Source: Sphingobacterium spiritivorum (GTDB taxonomy: Bacteria; Bacteroidota; Bacteroidia; Sphingobacteriales; Sphingobacteriaceae). Taken from it: a stretch of 64,000 bases of DNA. The stretch covers positions 2,728,001 through 2,792,000 of the forward strand of contig NZ_CP068083.1 in NCBI RefSeq assembly GCF_016725325.1, in the 5' to 3' direction. The notes beneath the pieces were generated by a model that saw nothing but the letters and a program-made list of their open reading frames with translations, did not search any database and had not been told where the DNA came from. The first letter of the stretch is position 1; each line of letters opens with the position of its first letter. A program made the translations under genes and the position numbers. Below are positions 17,061 through 26,031 of the stretch, piece by piece.

Positions 17061-18674
17061 TTAAAGACGCTTTTTCCCGGGGATGACCAATAAGACTATG
17101 CCAACTAAACTTAATAGCAGAGTGAAGATTACTAAGATGTCGCCATTGCCGGTATAAAATGTAATATTCTCATTGAGATTAATTTCCTGAGTAAGCGCAG
17201 CCGGCACCCACCATGCTGTCTGCTGGACAATATCTCCTCTCTGATTTATGAAAGCAGAGATTCCGGTGTTAGCGGCACGGGCGATCCATCTGCGGTTTTC
17301 AATAGCCCTTAATTTAGCATAATCCAGGTGTTGATCTTTACCTGAAGTATTTTTCCACCAACCGTCGTTAGTAACAATGGTTATGAACTGAGCACCCTGT
17401 TTGACGTACTGTCCTACATAGTCACCCCATATCGATTCATAACATATTACTGGGGCTGCACCAATTCCGCTGCCAGCATAAAAAACACTGGGTTCATCCT
17501 GCTTTCCATATCCTCCGGTTGTTCCGCCAAATTGGGCAAATAAAGGCTTTAAGAAGCTCAATGCAGATCCGAAAGGCATCTGCTCTACGCCGGGAACCAG
17601 TTTGGATTTATGATAAAATTGTAATTTGGACGAGTTATCTATAAATACTGCTGCATTAAAATTATCTACAAATTGAGTGCCGTACGGACGTGCAGTAGCT
17701 GTACGCTGATCCGTATACATACGATAACTTTCTATTCCTGATAATACAGCACCGTTTTTATATTTGTCCAGGAAAGACGATATGTCTTCATAAGCCGGAT
17801 ATTGCCGGAAGTTATCTTCATCTATCCAGCCTCTCGCTGAGATTGCGGTTTCGGGCCAGACAAAGAATTCCGTGTTAGGTTTAGCTACTGATTCCGAAAG
17901 TCTGATCAGGGTTTTTAACTGTTCTTCAGGAGAAATACTTCCAAATTTTTGATAAGGATCTATATTAGGCTGTACCACCACCACCTGTGAGGGGTTAAGG
18001 TGCTCTTCATAAGTAAAGTATCGGATTAAAGATCCTCCGATTGGGATGATGAGTGTAGCTATCAGTGCAATATTAGTCCATTTTGGTTTAGTGAGCGTTT
18101 GTATATTACGTTTATGTAATACAAACAGAAAGACAAGGATATTGACTGCCCATATCCAGACAGACCCTCCGTATACACCTGTCCACTCGTACCATTGGAT
18201 AAGGGGATGTGTTGCTGCAAAGCCATTTCCCAGCGTCATCCACGGAAAAGCGAGATCCCACCATTGGTGCAGATATTCATAGCATATCCAAAAGGCCGTA
18301 AGCCCAACCAATGAGCGTCCAAGAGACTGTTTTTTCCGGAGTCTGTAGTATAGTCCGAAAACTATAGTCATTAACAATGGTGCAAGTCCAAAAGGAATAA
18401 GGGAGATTGGTAATGCTGCATAGGCCGGAAGCCCTGCACTCATGGCATTATATACCCAATAGATACTTGCTGTATTCCACAGAAAACCTGTCATGAAAGC
18501 AAGTCCTACTATTTTTCGCCCTTTTTTTACCTCATTGCTTCGCATTACATTTTCTACCGCAAGTAGTAAGGGTACAAATGCAATTAATAGCAAGGGCCCT
18601 GTATAAGGTATGGGAGGCCATGCCACCCAAAGTAAAAAGGCACTTAAAAGTGCCAGTAAATAGTTATTTTTCAC
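17061..18674 (-). CDS. lnt: Apolipoprotein N-acyltransferase
   Basis: 537 aa. About six to seven N-terminal membrane segments (1-215) precede a periplasmic carbon-nitrogen hydrolase domain and a last C-terminal helix. The catalytic triad is visible: Glu275 (FVWPETAIS), Lys358 (YHKSKLVPG) and Cys411 (APVICYESIWGDY). It adds the third acyl chain to lipoproteins, of which several are encoded nearby. It begins 3 bp after the PH/SHOCT gene, so the two are co-transcribed. Confidence 0.95.
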   Translation of the reverse strand: MKNNYLLALLSAFLLWVAWPPIPYTGPLLLIAFVPLLLAVENVMRSNEVKKGRKIVGLAFMTGFLWNTASIYWVYNAMSAGLPAYAALPISLIPFGLAPLLMTIVFGLYYRLRKKQSLGRSLVGLTAFWICYEYLHQWWDLAFPWMTLGNGFAATHPLIQWYEWTGVYGGSVWIWAVNILVFLFVLHKRNIQTLTKPKWTNIALIATLIIPIGGSLIRYFTYEEHLNPSQVVVVQPNIDPYQKFGSISPEEQLKTLIRLSESVAKPNTEFFVWPETAISARGWIDEDNFRQYPAYEDISSFLDKYKNGAVLSGIESYRMYTDQRTATARPYGTQFVDNFNAAVFIDNSSKLQFYHKSKLVPGVEQMPFGSALSFLKPLFAQFGGTTGGYGKQDEPSVFYAGSGIGAAPVICYESIWGDYVGQYVKQGAQFITIVTNDGWWKNTSGKDQHLDYAKLRAIENRRWIARAANTGISAFINQRGDIVQQTAWWVPAALTQEINLNENITFYTGNGDILVIFTLLLSLVGIVLLVIPGKKRL

Positions 18675-18677
18675 TTA

Positions 18678-19388
18678 CTACAGTTGAGACAATAGTTCAT
18701 TCTTTTTGTTTTCGTACTCCGCTTGTGTTATAAGCTGTTTATCAAACAACGATTTGAGTTTCTTCAGTTTTTGAGTGATTTCATCCTCTTCTTCTACCGG
18801 TGCAAGCGGCTCTGGTGCGGGAGGAGTATAAGAAGGCGCTACATAGCTGTTTACTACAGGTGCAGCCGGCTCTGCAGGAACTTCTTCATTAAAAGATTTG
18901 GGTTCAGCAGGAGCAGGTGTTTCTTCTTTTTTTACTTCTATAACCGGAGCAACAGGTGTTGAGATCACAATCTTTTCTTTTTCTGATTGTAATTCTTCCT
19001 TTTTGCTGTTTTCTAAAGCTCCCTTTATAAGCTGATAAAGCTTACGTGCCTGAATTTTTGGGATATAATCAATACTCAGATTTTCACCTGTAAAGGGAAT
19101 TACAGTTACTTTAGATCCGAAGATTTCCTCTTTAAATGCAATATCCTTGATATCTTTCCAGCTGAAAATCTCAAAATTGGTCGCCAGACCAAGTTTAGTG
19201 AACTCACACAGAAAGATACGCTTACTGCTCACTGCAATACTATCCGGTAATATGGTCACCGCAGGTTTTTTCTGCAAGGCGATGTAATCGATCTGTTCAC
19301 CTGACGTGAGCATATCCTTTAACTTGTCTACTAATTTCTCTACTACCTTGACGTCTTGTCCGTCTTGTATATATTTATCAATAATCAT
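18678..19388 (-). CDS. PH-like domain and SHOCT domain protein
   Basis: 236 aa, no signal peptide or membrane segment. Residues about 30-120 look like a bacterial PH-type domain (DYIALQKKPAVTILPDSIAV followed by SSKRIFL and a SWKDIKDIAFKEE strand). Then comes a Pro/Ala/Glu-rich linker (about 140-205), and a SHOCT motif closes the protein (KLKKLKSLFDKQLITQAEYE and onward). SHOCT is a short oligomerisation element. Function is unknown; placement directly upstream of lnt suggests an envelope link but may be only co-transcription. Confidence 0.8.
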   Translation of the reverse strand: MIIDKYIQDGQDVKVVEKLVDKLKDMLTSGEQIDYIALQKKPAVTILPDSIAVSSKRIFLCEFTKLGLATNFEIFSWKDIKDIAFKEEIFGSKVTVIPFTGENLSIDYIPKIQARKLYQLIKGALENSKKEELQSEKEKIVISTPVAPVIEVKKEETPAPAEPKSFNEEVPAEPAAPVVNSYVAPSYTPPAPEPLAPVEEEDEITQKLKKLKSLFDKQLITQAEYENKKNELLSQL

Positions 19389-19425
19389 TTTCTAAATTAT
19401 TTGAATGAATAACAAAATATGATAA

Positions 19426-20091
19426 CTATTCTAATCCTGCAATACAAATTACAAATTCTCCCTTAATTGGATTGTTTTCGAAATGTAATTTTAAAGATGC
19501 TAATGTTCCCCTAACATTTTCTTCATACATTTTGCTCAGCTCACGGGAAACAGAACCTTGCCTTTCTTCACCAAAAATGGCAATAAATTCATCGATAGAT
19601 TTGAGCAGACGATGTGGCGACTCATAAAAAATCATAGTGCGTTTTTCATCGGCAAGATTTTTTAATCTGGTTTGTCTTCCTTTTTTGACGGGAAGGAAAC
19701 CCTCAAAGCAAAACCTGTCATTTGGCAAGCCTGAATTCACCAGTGCAGGTACAAATGCTGTAGCCCCCGGCAGACATTGTACTTCAAGACCCTCTTTCAG
19801 GGCAGCTCTGACTAATAAAAAACCAGGATCGGAAATCGCAGGAGTACCAGCGTCAGAAATCAGTGCAATCTGCTGTCCCTCTTTAAGAAACCTGATAATC
19901 TCCGTTACGGCTTTATGTTCATTATGCTGATGATGAGCAAAAACCTTTTTATCAATTCCAAAGTGTTTGAGTAAGGGTGCAGAAGTCCGCGTATCTTCTG
20001 CGAGAATCAGATCAGCTTCTTTCAACACACGAATAGCACGGAAAGTCATATCCTCAAGATTGCCAATTGGCGTGGGAACTAAATATAACAT
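19426..20091 (-). CDS. rsmI: 16S rRNA (cytidine(1402)-2'-O)-methyltransferase
   Basis: 221 aa from the ATG at complement 20089-20091. The TTG two codons upstream lies within the -7 box and is rejected. A tetrapyrrole-methylase fold is shown by LYLVPTPIGNLEDMTFRAI at the N-terminus, ILAEDTRTS, ALISDAGTPAISDPG and the LPGATAFVPALVNSGL segment. It methylates C1402 of 16S rRNA. Shorter than E. coli RsmI (286 aa), lacking the C-terminal extension, which I believe is usual in this phylum. Confidence 0.94.
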   Translation of the reverse strand: MLYLVPTPIGNLEDMTFRAIRVLKEADLILAEDTRTSAPLLKHFGIDKKVFAHHQHNEHKAVTEIIRFLKEGQQIALISDAGTPAISDPGFLLVRAALKEGLEVQCLPGATAFVPALVNSGLPNDRFCFEGFLPVKKGRQTRLKNLADEKRTMIFYESPHRLLKSIDEFIAIFGEERQGSVSRELSKMYEENVRGTLASLKLHFENNPIKGEFVICIAGLE

Positions 20092-20094
20092 AGT

Positions 20095-20102
20095 CAAAGG
20101 TA
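20095..20102 (-). promoter_or_regulatory. -7 box directly before rsmI start
   Basis: Reads TACCTTTG on the minus strand, with only 3 nt to the ATG, so transcription would start at or next to the start codon. No -33 TTG at the usual place. Confidence 0.4.
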
Positions 20103-20236
20103 AAGGTTTTTTGTGAAAAGACGTATGTTGCAGTTAAGGGACTTTTTATTTGGGCAAATACAGCCTGACGGGTAAGTAATAAGGACTCAATTTTAACCTT
20201 TTATGAATTCATTTTCTGTATATTCTTAGCTCTTCT

Positions 20237-20244
20237 TATCTTTG
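20237..20244 (+). promoter_or_regulatory. -7 promoter box for serS
   Basis: TATCTTTG, 24 bp before the ATG at 20269. It overlaps the upstream in-frame TTG at 20242, which argues against that TTG as the start. Confidence 0.5.
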
Positions 20245-20268
20245 GTCATTATTAAATACATAAACAGT

Positions 20269-21540
20269 ATGTTGCAATTAAATTATATCCGTGAAAACAG
20301 GGATAAGGTAATCGAAAGATTAGGGGTGAAAAACTTCAAAGAATTAGGTTTGGTTGACGAAATCATCGCTTTGGATGAGTTGCGTCGCAAAACTCAGTCG
20401 GAGTCAGATTCCCTTTCAGCAGAAGCCAATGCTGCCGCAAAACAAATAGGAGATTTGATGCGTCAAGGTAAAAAAGAAGAAGCTGAAACTGTAAAATCTC
20501 AATCGTCCGGATATAAAGAACAAGTAAAACAACTGACTGAAAAGCTGAGTGAAGTAGAACAGGAACTGCACAATAAAATTGTACAATTACCTAACTTGCC
20601 ACATAGTTCAGTTCCTCTAGGAGTAGCTGCGGAAGATAATGAAGTGATTTATACAGCAGGTGATGTACCTAGTCTGGATGAAGATGCTTTACCGCATTGG
20701 GAGCTGGCTGCAAAATATGATATTATTGATTTCGAATTGGGCACAAAGGTCGCTGGAGCAGGATTTCCGGTGTATAAGGGAAAAGGAGCGAGGTTACAAC
20801 GTGCGTTGATTAATTTCTTTCTGGATCAGGCCGCAGAAGTGGGGTATAAAGAAGTGCAGGTCCCTATCGTAGTGAACGAAGCTTCCGGTTTCGGAACAGG
20901 GCAGCTTCCTGACAAAGAAGGGCAGATGTATCATGTAGGACAGGATGATCTTTATCTGATCCCGACAGCAGAAGTGCCGGTGACGAATATGTACAGAGAC
21001 GTTATTGTAAAAGCGGAAGATTTTCCGATCCGTCATTGTGCTTATACGCCGTGTTTCCGCAGAGAAGCAGGTTCTTATGGAGCACACGTACGGGGACTGA
21101 ACAGACTGCATCAATTTGATAAAGTGGAGGCAGTACAGATTGTGCATCCTGACCAATCCTATGAAGTCATAGAAGAGATGTGTAAATATGTACAAGGACT
21201 ATTGGAAAAACTGGAATTGCCATACCGTGTACTGCGTCTTTGCGGTGGCGACATGAGCTTTACAGCTTCATTGACATACGATCTTGAAGTATACAGCACA
21301 GCACAAAAAAGATGGCTGGAAGTTTCTTCTGTTTCTAATTTTGAAACTTATCAGGCAAACCGTCTGAAAGTACGCTTCAAAAATGAAGAAGGTAAAATGC
21401 AATTAGCCCATACATTAAACGGATCTGCACTTGCACTTCCACGTATAGTGGCTTCCTTACTTGAAAATAATCAGACAGGCAAAGGAATTAAAGTTCCGGC
21501 AGCTCTGGTACCGTATACAGGATTTGAGTATATCGACTAA
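20269..21540 (+). CDS. serS: Seryl-tRNA synthetase
   Basis: 423 aa from the ATG at 20269 (MLQLNYIRENRDKVIERL). The N-terminal coiled-coil arm (about 30-100) that binds tRNA-Ser is followed by the class II catalytic core with motif 2 (PCFRREAGSYGAHVRGLNRLHQFDK, about residues 263-287) and motif 3 (NGSALALPRIVASLLEN). It charges tRNA-Ser and tRNA-Sec precursors with serine. Monocistronic, with its own -7 box and a perfect terminator. Confidence 0.98.
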   Translation: MLQLNYIRENRDKVIERLGVKNFKELGLVDEIIALDELRRKTQSESDSLSAEANAAAKQIGDLMRQGKKEEAETVKSQSSGYKEQVKQLTEKLSEVEQELHNKIVQLPNLPHSSVPLGVAAEDNEVIYTAGDVPSLDEDALPHWELAAKYDIIDFELGTKVAGAGFPVYKGKGARLQRALINFFLDQAAEVGYKEVQVPIVVNEASGFGTGQLPDKEGQMYHVGQDDLYLIPTAEVPVTNMYRDVIVKAEDFPIRHCAYTPCFRREAGSYGAHVRGLNRLHQFDKVEAVQIVHPDQSYEVIEEMCKYVQGLLEKLELPYRVLRLCGGDMSFTASLTYDLEVYSTAQKRWLEVSSVSNFETYQANRLKVRFKNEEGKMQLAHTLNGSALALPRIVASLLENNQTGKGIKVPAALVPYTGFEYID

Positions 21541-21578
21541 AGAAAAATGGTGGGATAATTTTATCCCACCATTTTTCT
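21541..21578. terminator. Terminator after serS
   Basis: Perfect 18-bp arms (21541-21558 and 21561-21578) starting at the base after the serS stop; also serves the convergent methyltransferase gene. Confidence 0.9.
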
Positions 21579-21591
21579 TTAACTCAGTGTC

Positions 21592-22296
21592 TTAATTCTG
21601 CCGAGGCTCCATTCGTACCAGATACTGATCCTGATCATCTTCAAACAGGATCTGAACAACCCAGTTTTCTTCACGTGCCACTTTGATCAGCGTTTGCTGG
21701 TCCAGGTAAAGCCATTTAAACGAAGCTCCTTTTACTCCCCTGTATTCATACTGATAATTGATCTCACCAAAATAATAATCAGGCTTTTTGATGTGATATT
21801 CCTCATACAAATATGAAATGTCTGAGGAGTCAAACAAAAGTTGACCACGATCGGCCAATAGCGATTTGGCGTGTCTGAGTAATTTCCTGAATCCTTCCAG
21901 ATCACCTGCCAGTCCTATACCATTCATCAGAAATAATAAGGTATTAAATTTCTGATCCTTCAGATTAAAGATATCATCGTTTATAATCGTATCTACACCT
22001 CTTTGCTTCATAATATGAGATGCCGTCTCTGATATTTCCAGAGCTTCCACCTCAAACCCTTTTTGCTGAAGGTATAAAGCGTGTACACCTGTGCCAGCTC
22101 CGACATCCAATACTTTACCATCACATAATGAAAGTGCAATAAATTCTAACTCTGTAAAATCTTCTTCTTCCCGGAAGAATATATCTACCGGCATTTCTTC
22201 TATATCCCCATAACTGCTATGCAAAAGAAGGGGAGACGCTGTCTCACCCGTTGCAAAATATTCCTGAAGAGCCTCTCCGTATACATCTCTATTCAT
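21592..22296 (-). CDS. Class I SAM-dependent methyltransferase
   Basis: 234 aa. The SAM-binding motif I is VLDVGAGTGVHALYLQQKG (about residues 60-78), with the acidic end of strand 2 at VEALEIS and a later LFLMNGIGLAG strand. The C-terminal half has no recognisable substrate domain, so the target (small molecule or macromolecule) cannot be named. Its start overlaps the pncB stop as ATGA, meaning translational coupling with NAD salvage; a nicotinate-related substrate is possible but unproven. Confidence 0.82.
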   Translation of the reverse strand: MNRDVYGEALQEYFATGETASPLLLHSSYGDIEEMPVDIFFREEEDFTELEFIALSLCDGKVLDVGAGTGVHALYLQQKGFEVEALEISETASHIMKQRGVDTIINDDIFNLKDQKFNTLLFLMNGIGLAGDLEGFRKLLRHAKSLLADRGQLLFDSSDISYLYEEYHIKKPDYYFGEINYQYEYRGVKGASFKWLYLDQQTLIKVAREENWVVQILFEDDQDQYLVRMEPRQN

Positions 22297-23468
22297 CAGT
22301 CTTCTATCATTAATATTTTTTTCGCCAGATAGATGGATTCCGGATCTCCTGTGTGTTTCTTGGGTTCATCGGATAATTTGATGACCGGAGTCCATTCTCC
22401 TTCTTCCGGATAAGCTTCTGTCATCTTGAGTACAATATTCATTGCCGGAAGACCCGCATCATTAGTAAAGTTGGTACCTATGCCAAAAGAATAGCCGATC
22501 TTGCCTTTACAGTATGCTGATATTTTTTCCACTTTGTCATAATCCAGACCATCGGAAAAAGTGATCGTCTTGGAAAGCGGATTAATGCCGTTTCTAACAT
22601 AATGGGCTATCGTTTTGTCTGCAAACACTAAGGGGTCACCGCTGTCATGTCTTACACCATCAAATAACTTGGTTAGTTTTTTGTCAAACTGTTTGAAAAA
22701 AACATCCGTCGTATAGGTGTCGGCAAGTGCTATTCCCAGATCTCCACGATAGACATCAGACCAGTGTTCTAATCCTAAATGATTAGCCATCTTGTAACCA
22801 TATTTGGCAGCATGGAACATAAACCATTCATGTGCATGTGTACCAATAGGTTTTATTTTATGTAGTTGAGCAAGATGTACATTGCTGGAGCCGATAAAAG
22901 TACCCTGACCATATTTTTTTAAAGTTTCTACGATCAGATTGTGTACATAATAAGAGTGACGTCTGCGTGTACCGAAGTCCGCAATCGTAATTCCCAGTTT
23001 ATCGTATTTCAGGATTTTGTCTTTAGCAATAGAAATGACTTCGCTATCCTCCAGCCTTTGGGCTCCGGTAGCTTCATAAAACAATTCACAGATAAGTGAC
23101 ATAATAGGCACTTCCCAAAGAATAGTACGGTACCAATACCCTTCAATCGTAACTGAAATATCTGTACCATCCTGCAATACCGTTACCTCATCCGGATCAT
23201 AGCGGTACCCCTCCAGAAAATCAAAATATGTAGGATCAATATAAGGACAGTTTTCAGCAAAAAACGACTTTTCCGATTTTGTGAGTTTCAGTTTAGCCAT
23301 CTCATGAATAGCTTCAGTAAGTAACTTGTCAAAACCGGGAGGAAACTTATGCTGACCTCTGTTGATAAACTGATAACGTGCTCTCGCCTTTGGAAACAAT
23401 TTGACCACTGCAAATTGCATGGTAAACTTGTAGAAATCGTTATCAAGTATAGATGTTAATTTCGCCAT
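22296..23468 (-). CDS. pncB: Nicotinate phosphoribosyltransferase
   Basis: 390 aa from the ATG at complement 23466-23468. A TTG five codons upstream is open but adds nothing conserved. It converts nicotinate and PRPP to nicotinate mononucleotide in NAD salvage. Family segments seen are LDNDFYKFTMQFAVVKLFP at the N-terminus, ADFGTRRRHSYYV, the region FIGSSNVHLAQ, GDLGIALADTYTTDVFF, RHDSGDPLVFADK and FSDGLDYDKV. The length fits the short bacterial type. Overlaps the methyltransferase gene by one base. Confidence 0.95.
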   Translation of the reverse strand: MAKLTSILDNDFYKFTMQFAVVKLFPKARARYQFINRGQHKFPPGFDKLLTEAIHEMAKLKLTKSEKSFFAENCPYIDPTYFDFLEGYRYDPDEVTVLQDGTDISVTIEGYWYRTILWEVPIMSLICELFYEATGAQRLEDSEVISIAKDKILKYDKLGITIADFGTRRRHSYYVHNLIVETLKKYGQGTFIGSSNVHLAQLHKIKPIGTHAHEWFMFHAAKYGYKMANHLGLEHWSDVYRGDLGIALADTYTTDVFFKQFDKKLTKLFDGVRHDSGDPLVFADKTIAHYVRNGINPLSKTITFSDGLDYDKVEKISAYCKGKIGYSFGIGTNFTNDAGLPAMNIVLKMTEAYPEEGEWTPVIKLSDEPKKHTGDPESIYLAKKILMIED

Positions 23469-23565
23469 TCTGTATGCTTGCAATACTATATTTTGTGTTA
23501 AAAGAGATTAAAAGTACAAAAAGTTATCACAAAGTATTGTTTTTTGAACGTAATTAAATGCCAGC

Positions 23566-23593
23566 AAAAAAGGCATTGCATAAATGCAATACC
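23566..23593 (-). terminator. Terminator after DUF6600 gene
   Basis: On the minus strand GGTATTGCAT / ATGCAATGCC (one G-T pair, 2-nt loop) is followed by six T, 38 nt after the stop of the DUF6600 gene. Confidence 0.8.
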
Positions 23594-23631
23594 TCTTTCT
23601 CACAAATTTATTTCAATTAAATATTCTTTTT

Positions 23632-25008
23632 CTAACGACCTCTGTTGCTTCTGCTGCTTCCTGAAGATACTGTGCCTCTTTCCGTACGATTCGGCGCAGG
23701 ACTAGCTGTTCTTTGTTCGCTTCCTCTGCTACTTGCCTGTTGGTATTGAGGAGCTCTTTCTGCAGATCTGCTGCGTCCTCTGTTCTCCATTTGAGGTTGT
23801 GAATTTCCTCTTTCAATGGAAGGACGGTTTTGAGGAGCAGATTCTCTTCTTTGTATATTTTCATTTGACTGTCCGCGTGACGATCTTGGTTGCCTTTCCA
23901 TAGATTGATTTCGTCTTTCTACACGATTTTGTTCTACAGTTGAGGCTTCACGTTGACTGGAGCGATCCTGTCTGTTTCCGGCCTGACGTTCGGAAGGACG
24001 GGAAGTTTGGATGTCACTGTTACGTTGTACTTCTCTGTTTCTTTCCGTACGGGTTGTATTTCCGTTGTTGTCATTGCTTCTTGGTCTGGAGTTACTTCCA
24101 TTTTGCAATGTTGCATTTCCTTCTTTGTCAATATAGAGCGTCCGGCTGCCTCGTTCTGTACGATTAGAGGAGATATCTGTACTGCGGCTGCTTCGGTCAC
24201 CTGCATTTCTGCTTCTGTCAACACCTGTATTAGCTCTGGTAGACTCGCGGTCTCCTCTGCTTGCCTGACGATCACTGCTACGGCTGTCACCTCTGTCCGG
24301 ACGATAGATAGATACCGAACGGCTATCTACACTGGATCTTCCCGGACGATCACTTGTTCTCATATTTCGTACTGTGACACTACGTCCGCTAGAGCGTTCC
24401 ATGTCCCTGCGGGATGGTCCGCCATAATAGTGGTTATTATTGACAACATAAGTATTATGAACGATGGTTGTTCTGTTATACACACGTCCGTAATCATGTA
24501 CATAATGATTATGGAAATGACGGTCAAAGATATAACGGGAAGGAAGGAATACCCATAAGTTACCAATGCCAATATTGATGTTTACATTTACAGAAGGCAT
24601 CATTGGTGCCCAACCGTAATATCCGTTACCCGAACGCCAGTCCACCCAGGCTGGTCCCCATTCGTATCCTGGAATCCATCCCCATCCGCGGTAATTGGAA
24701 TATACCCAACGACCGTAATGAAAAGGCGCCCAGCCCCATGCATAATCCGACACCCATGTATTTCCATATTCTGTCATTGCCCAGTATCCATTACTGGAAT
24801 AGGGTCTGAAATCGCGTCCTGCATCAGGATACCATACTTCACCATATGTAGGATCATCATCCCAGTTACCATAAGGAGATAACTCATCATAGAACAGATC
24901 CAGTGATACCCCCCCTCTTACCTGAGCACTGGCTGCAGATATCGAAAAAAGGCTTACAAGACCAAATATGGTCATTATAAATAATGTTGATTTTTTTAGC
25001 CCTTTCAT
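23632..25008 (-). CDS. DUF6600-type secreted protein with low-complexity tail
   Basis: 458 aa from the ATG at complement 25006-25008. A signal peptide ends near AASAQ. Residues about 35-150 are the aromatic-rich DUF6600 pattern with repeated W-x-P/W-G-W-x-P units (for example YAWGWAPFHYGRW and GWGWIPGYEWGPAWV). From about residue 200 to the end the protein is a low-complexity region dominated by Arg, Ser, Asn, Gln and Asp, hence the long antisense and frame-shifted ORFs on top of it. It is exported, probably surface or periplasmic; function unknown. It has its own terminator. Confidence 0.82.
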   Translation of the reverse strand: MKGLKKSTLFIMTIFGLVSLFSISAASAQVRGGVSLDLFYDELSPYGNWDDDPTYGEVWYPDAGRDFRPYSSNGYWAMTEYGNTWVSDYAWGWAPFHYGRWVYSNYRGWGWIPGYEWGPAWVDWRSGNGYYGWAPMMPSVNVNINIGIGNLWVFLPSRYIFDRHFHNHYVHDYGRVYNRTTIVHNTYVVNNNHYYGGPSRRDMERSSGRSVTVRNMRTSDRPGRSSVDSRSVSIYRPDRGDSRSSDRQASRGDRESTRANTGVDRSRNAGDRSSRSTDISSNRTERGSRTLYIDKEGNATLQNGSNSRPRSNDNNGNTTRTERNREVQRNSDIQTSRPSERQAGNRQDRSSQREASTVEQNRVERRNQSMERQPRSSRGQSNENIQRRESAPQNRPSIERGNSQPQMENRGRSRSAERAPQYQQASSRGSEQRTASPAPNRTERGTVSSGSSRSNRGR

Positions 25009-25271
25009 ATTCTTCAATTTAAAAGATGAATCCTTTTGTTAATTTTATCTGTAGGACTGCGCACATCTGAATAGGTTTAAAATGGAGACCCTTTAATTTT
25101 TATTTCTGCCTGATCAAACAAATTGGCCGGCATTTTGTCATTGAAATATGTTAATTGAAAAGTAAAGGTGTTTTTGGTCTTTTTTGATTAGAATGAAAAG
25201 TAGAAATTAGTACCTTTACACCCTGTTTAAAGAGAGTATACATTGAATAGTACAAGCAATTTGTTGCGTAA

Positions 25272-26030
25272 ATGAAAAATAAAGTAAGAAATTTACTTAT
25301 AGAGTTTGCTAACATCCACCGTTTTTTGATGCGGTTTTTGAAGGAAGTAGTAAGTCCTCCGTTTGAGATAAAAGAGATTATCCGTCAATGCTACGAAATA
25401 GGCTGGCGTTCTTTACCCTTGATCAGTGTTACTGGTTTTATTGTTGGTTTTGTGTTTACAAAACAATCCAGACCTTCATTGGAAGAGTTCGGAGCAACAT
25501 CCTGGTTACCGTCATTAATTTCCATTGCCATTATCCGGGCACTGGCTCCTCTGGTGACAGCGTTGATTGCTTCCGGTAAGGTTGGTTCACAGATTGGTGC
25601 TGAGTTAAGTTCAATGAATGTTACTGAACAGATTGATGCCATGGAAGTATCCGGTACAAATCCGTTCAAATTTCTGATTGTGAGCCGTATATGGGCTACT
25701 ACTATTGGTATTCCTATTCTTTGTTTCTACACTGCAGGTATAGGCCTTTTGGGAGGTTATTTAAGTATAGCGAGTAAAGATGATGTCAGTTTTCTAAGCT
25801 TTTTTACACAGGTATTTGAAGCGATCGCTTATAAAGATATTTTTGCGATGGTATTTAGAGCCGTTGTATTTGGATTTACGATTGGTGCAGTCAGTAGTTA
25901 TTGTGGATATTTTTCGTCAAAAGGAACCGAAGGTGTCGGAAAAGCAGCCAACAGTGCTGTAGTTGCTTCGATGTTTATTGTGTTTATTGAGGAGATATTG
26001 ATTGTTCAAATTTTAGCTGCTTTTACGTAA
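25272..26030 (+). CDS. mlaE: MlaE/YrbE family lipid ABC transporter permease
   Basis: 252 aa with about five membrane segments. Family signatures are the GFVFTKQSRPSLEEFGA loop and GSQIGAELSSMNVTEQIDAM (about 104-123), the conserved MlaE motif. With MlaF and MlaD homologues it forms an inner-membrane complex that moves phospholipids between membranes. First gene of mlaE-mlaF-mlaD (1-bp and 5-bp gaps), a very tight operon. No mlaA, B or C genes follow, so this is the three-gene Mce-type set. Two TACCTTTA-like bases at 25211 may be the promoter. Confidence 0.93.
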   Translation: MKNKVRNLLIEFANIHRFLMRFLKEVVSPPFEIKEIIRQCYEIGWRSLPLISVTGFIVGFVFTKQSRPSLEEFGATSWLPSLISIAIIRALAPLVTALIASGKVGSQIGAELSSMNVTEQIDAMEVSGTNPFKFLIVSRIWATTIGIPILCFYTAGIGLLGGYLSIASKDDVSFLSFFTQVFEAIAYKDIFAMVFRAVVFGFTIGAVSSYCGYFSSKGTEGVGKAANSAVVASMFIVFIEEILIVQILAAFT

Positions 26031-26031
26031 T

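Noticed and set aside
23934..24572. Overlapping ORFs in several frames inside the DUF6600 gene
   Set aside because: They come from the low-complexity Arg/Ser/Asn tail; the main frame has a signal peptide and the DUF6600 domain.
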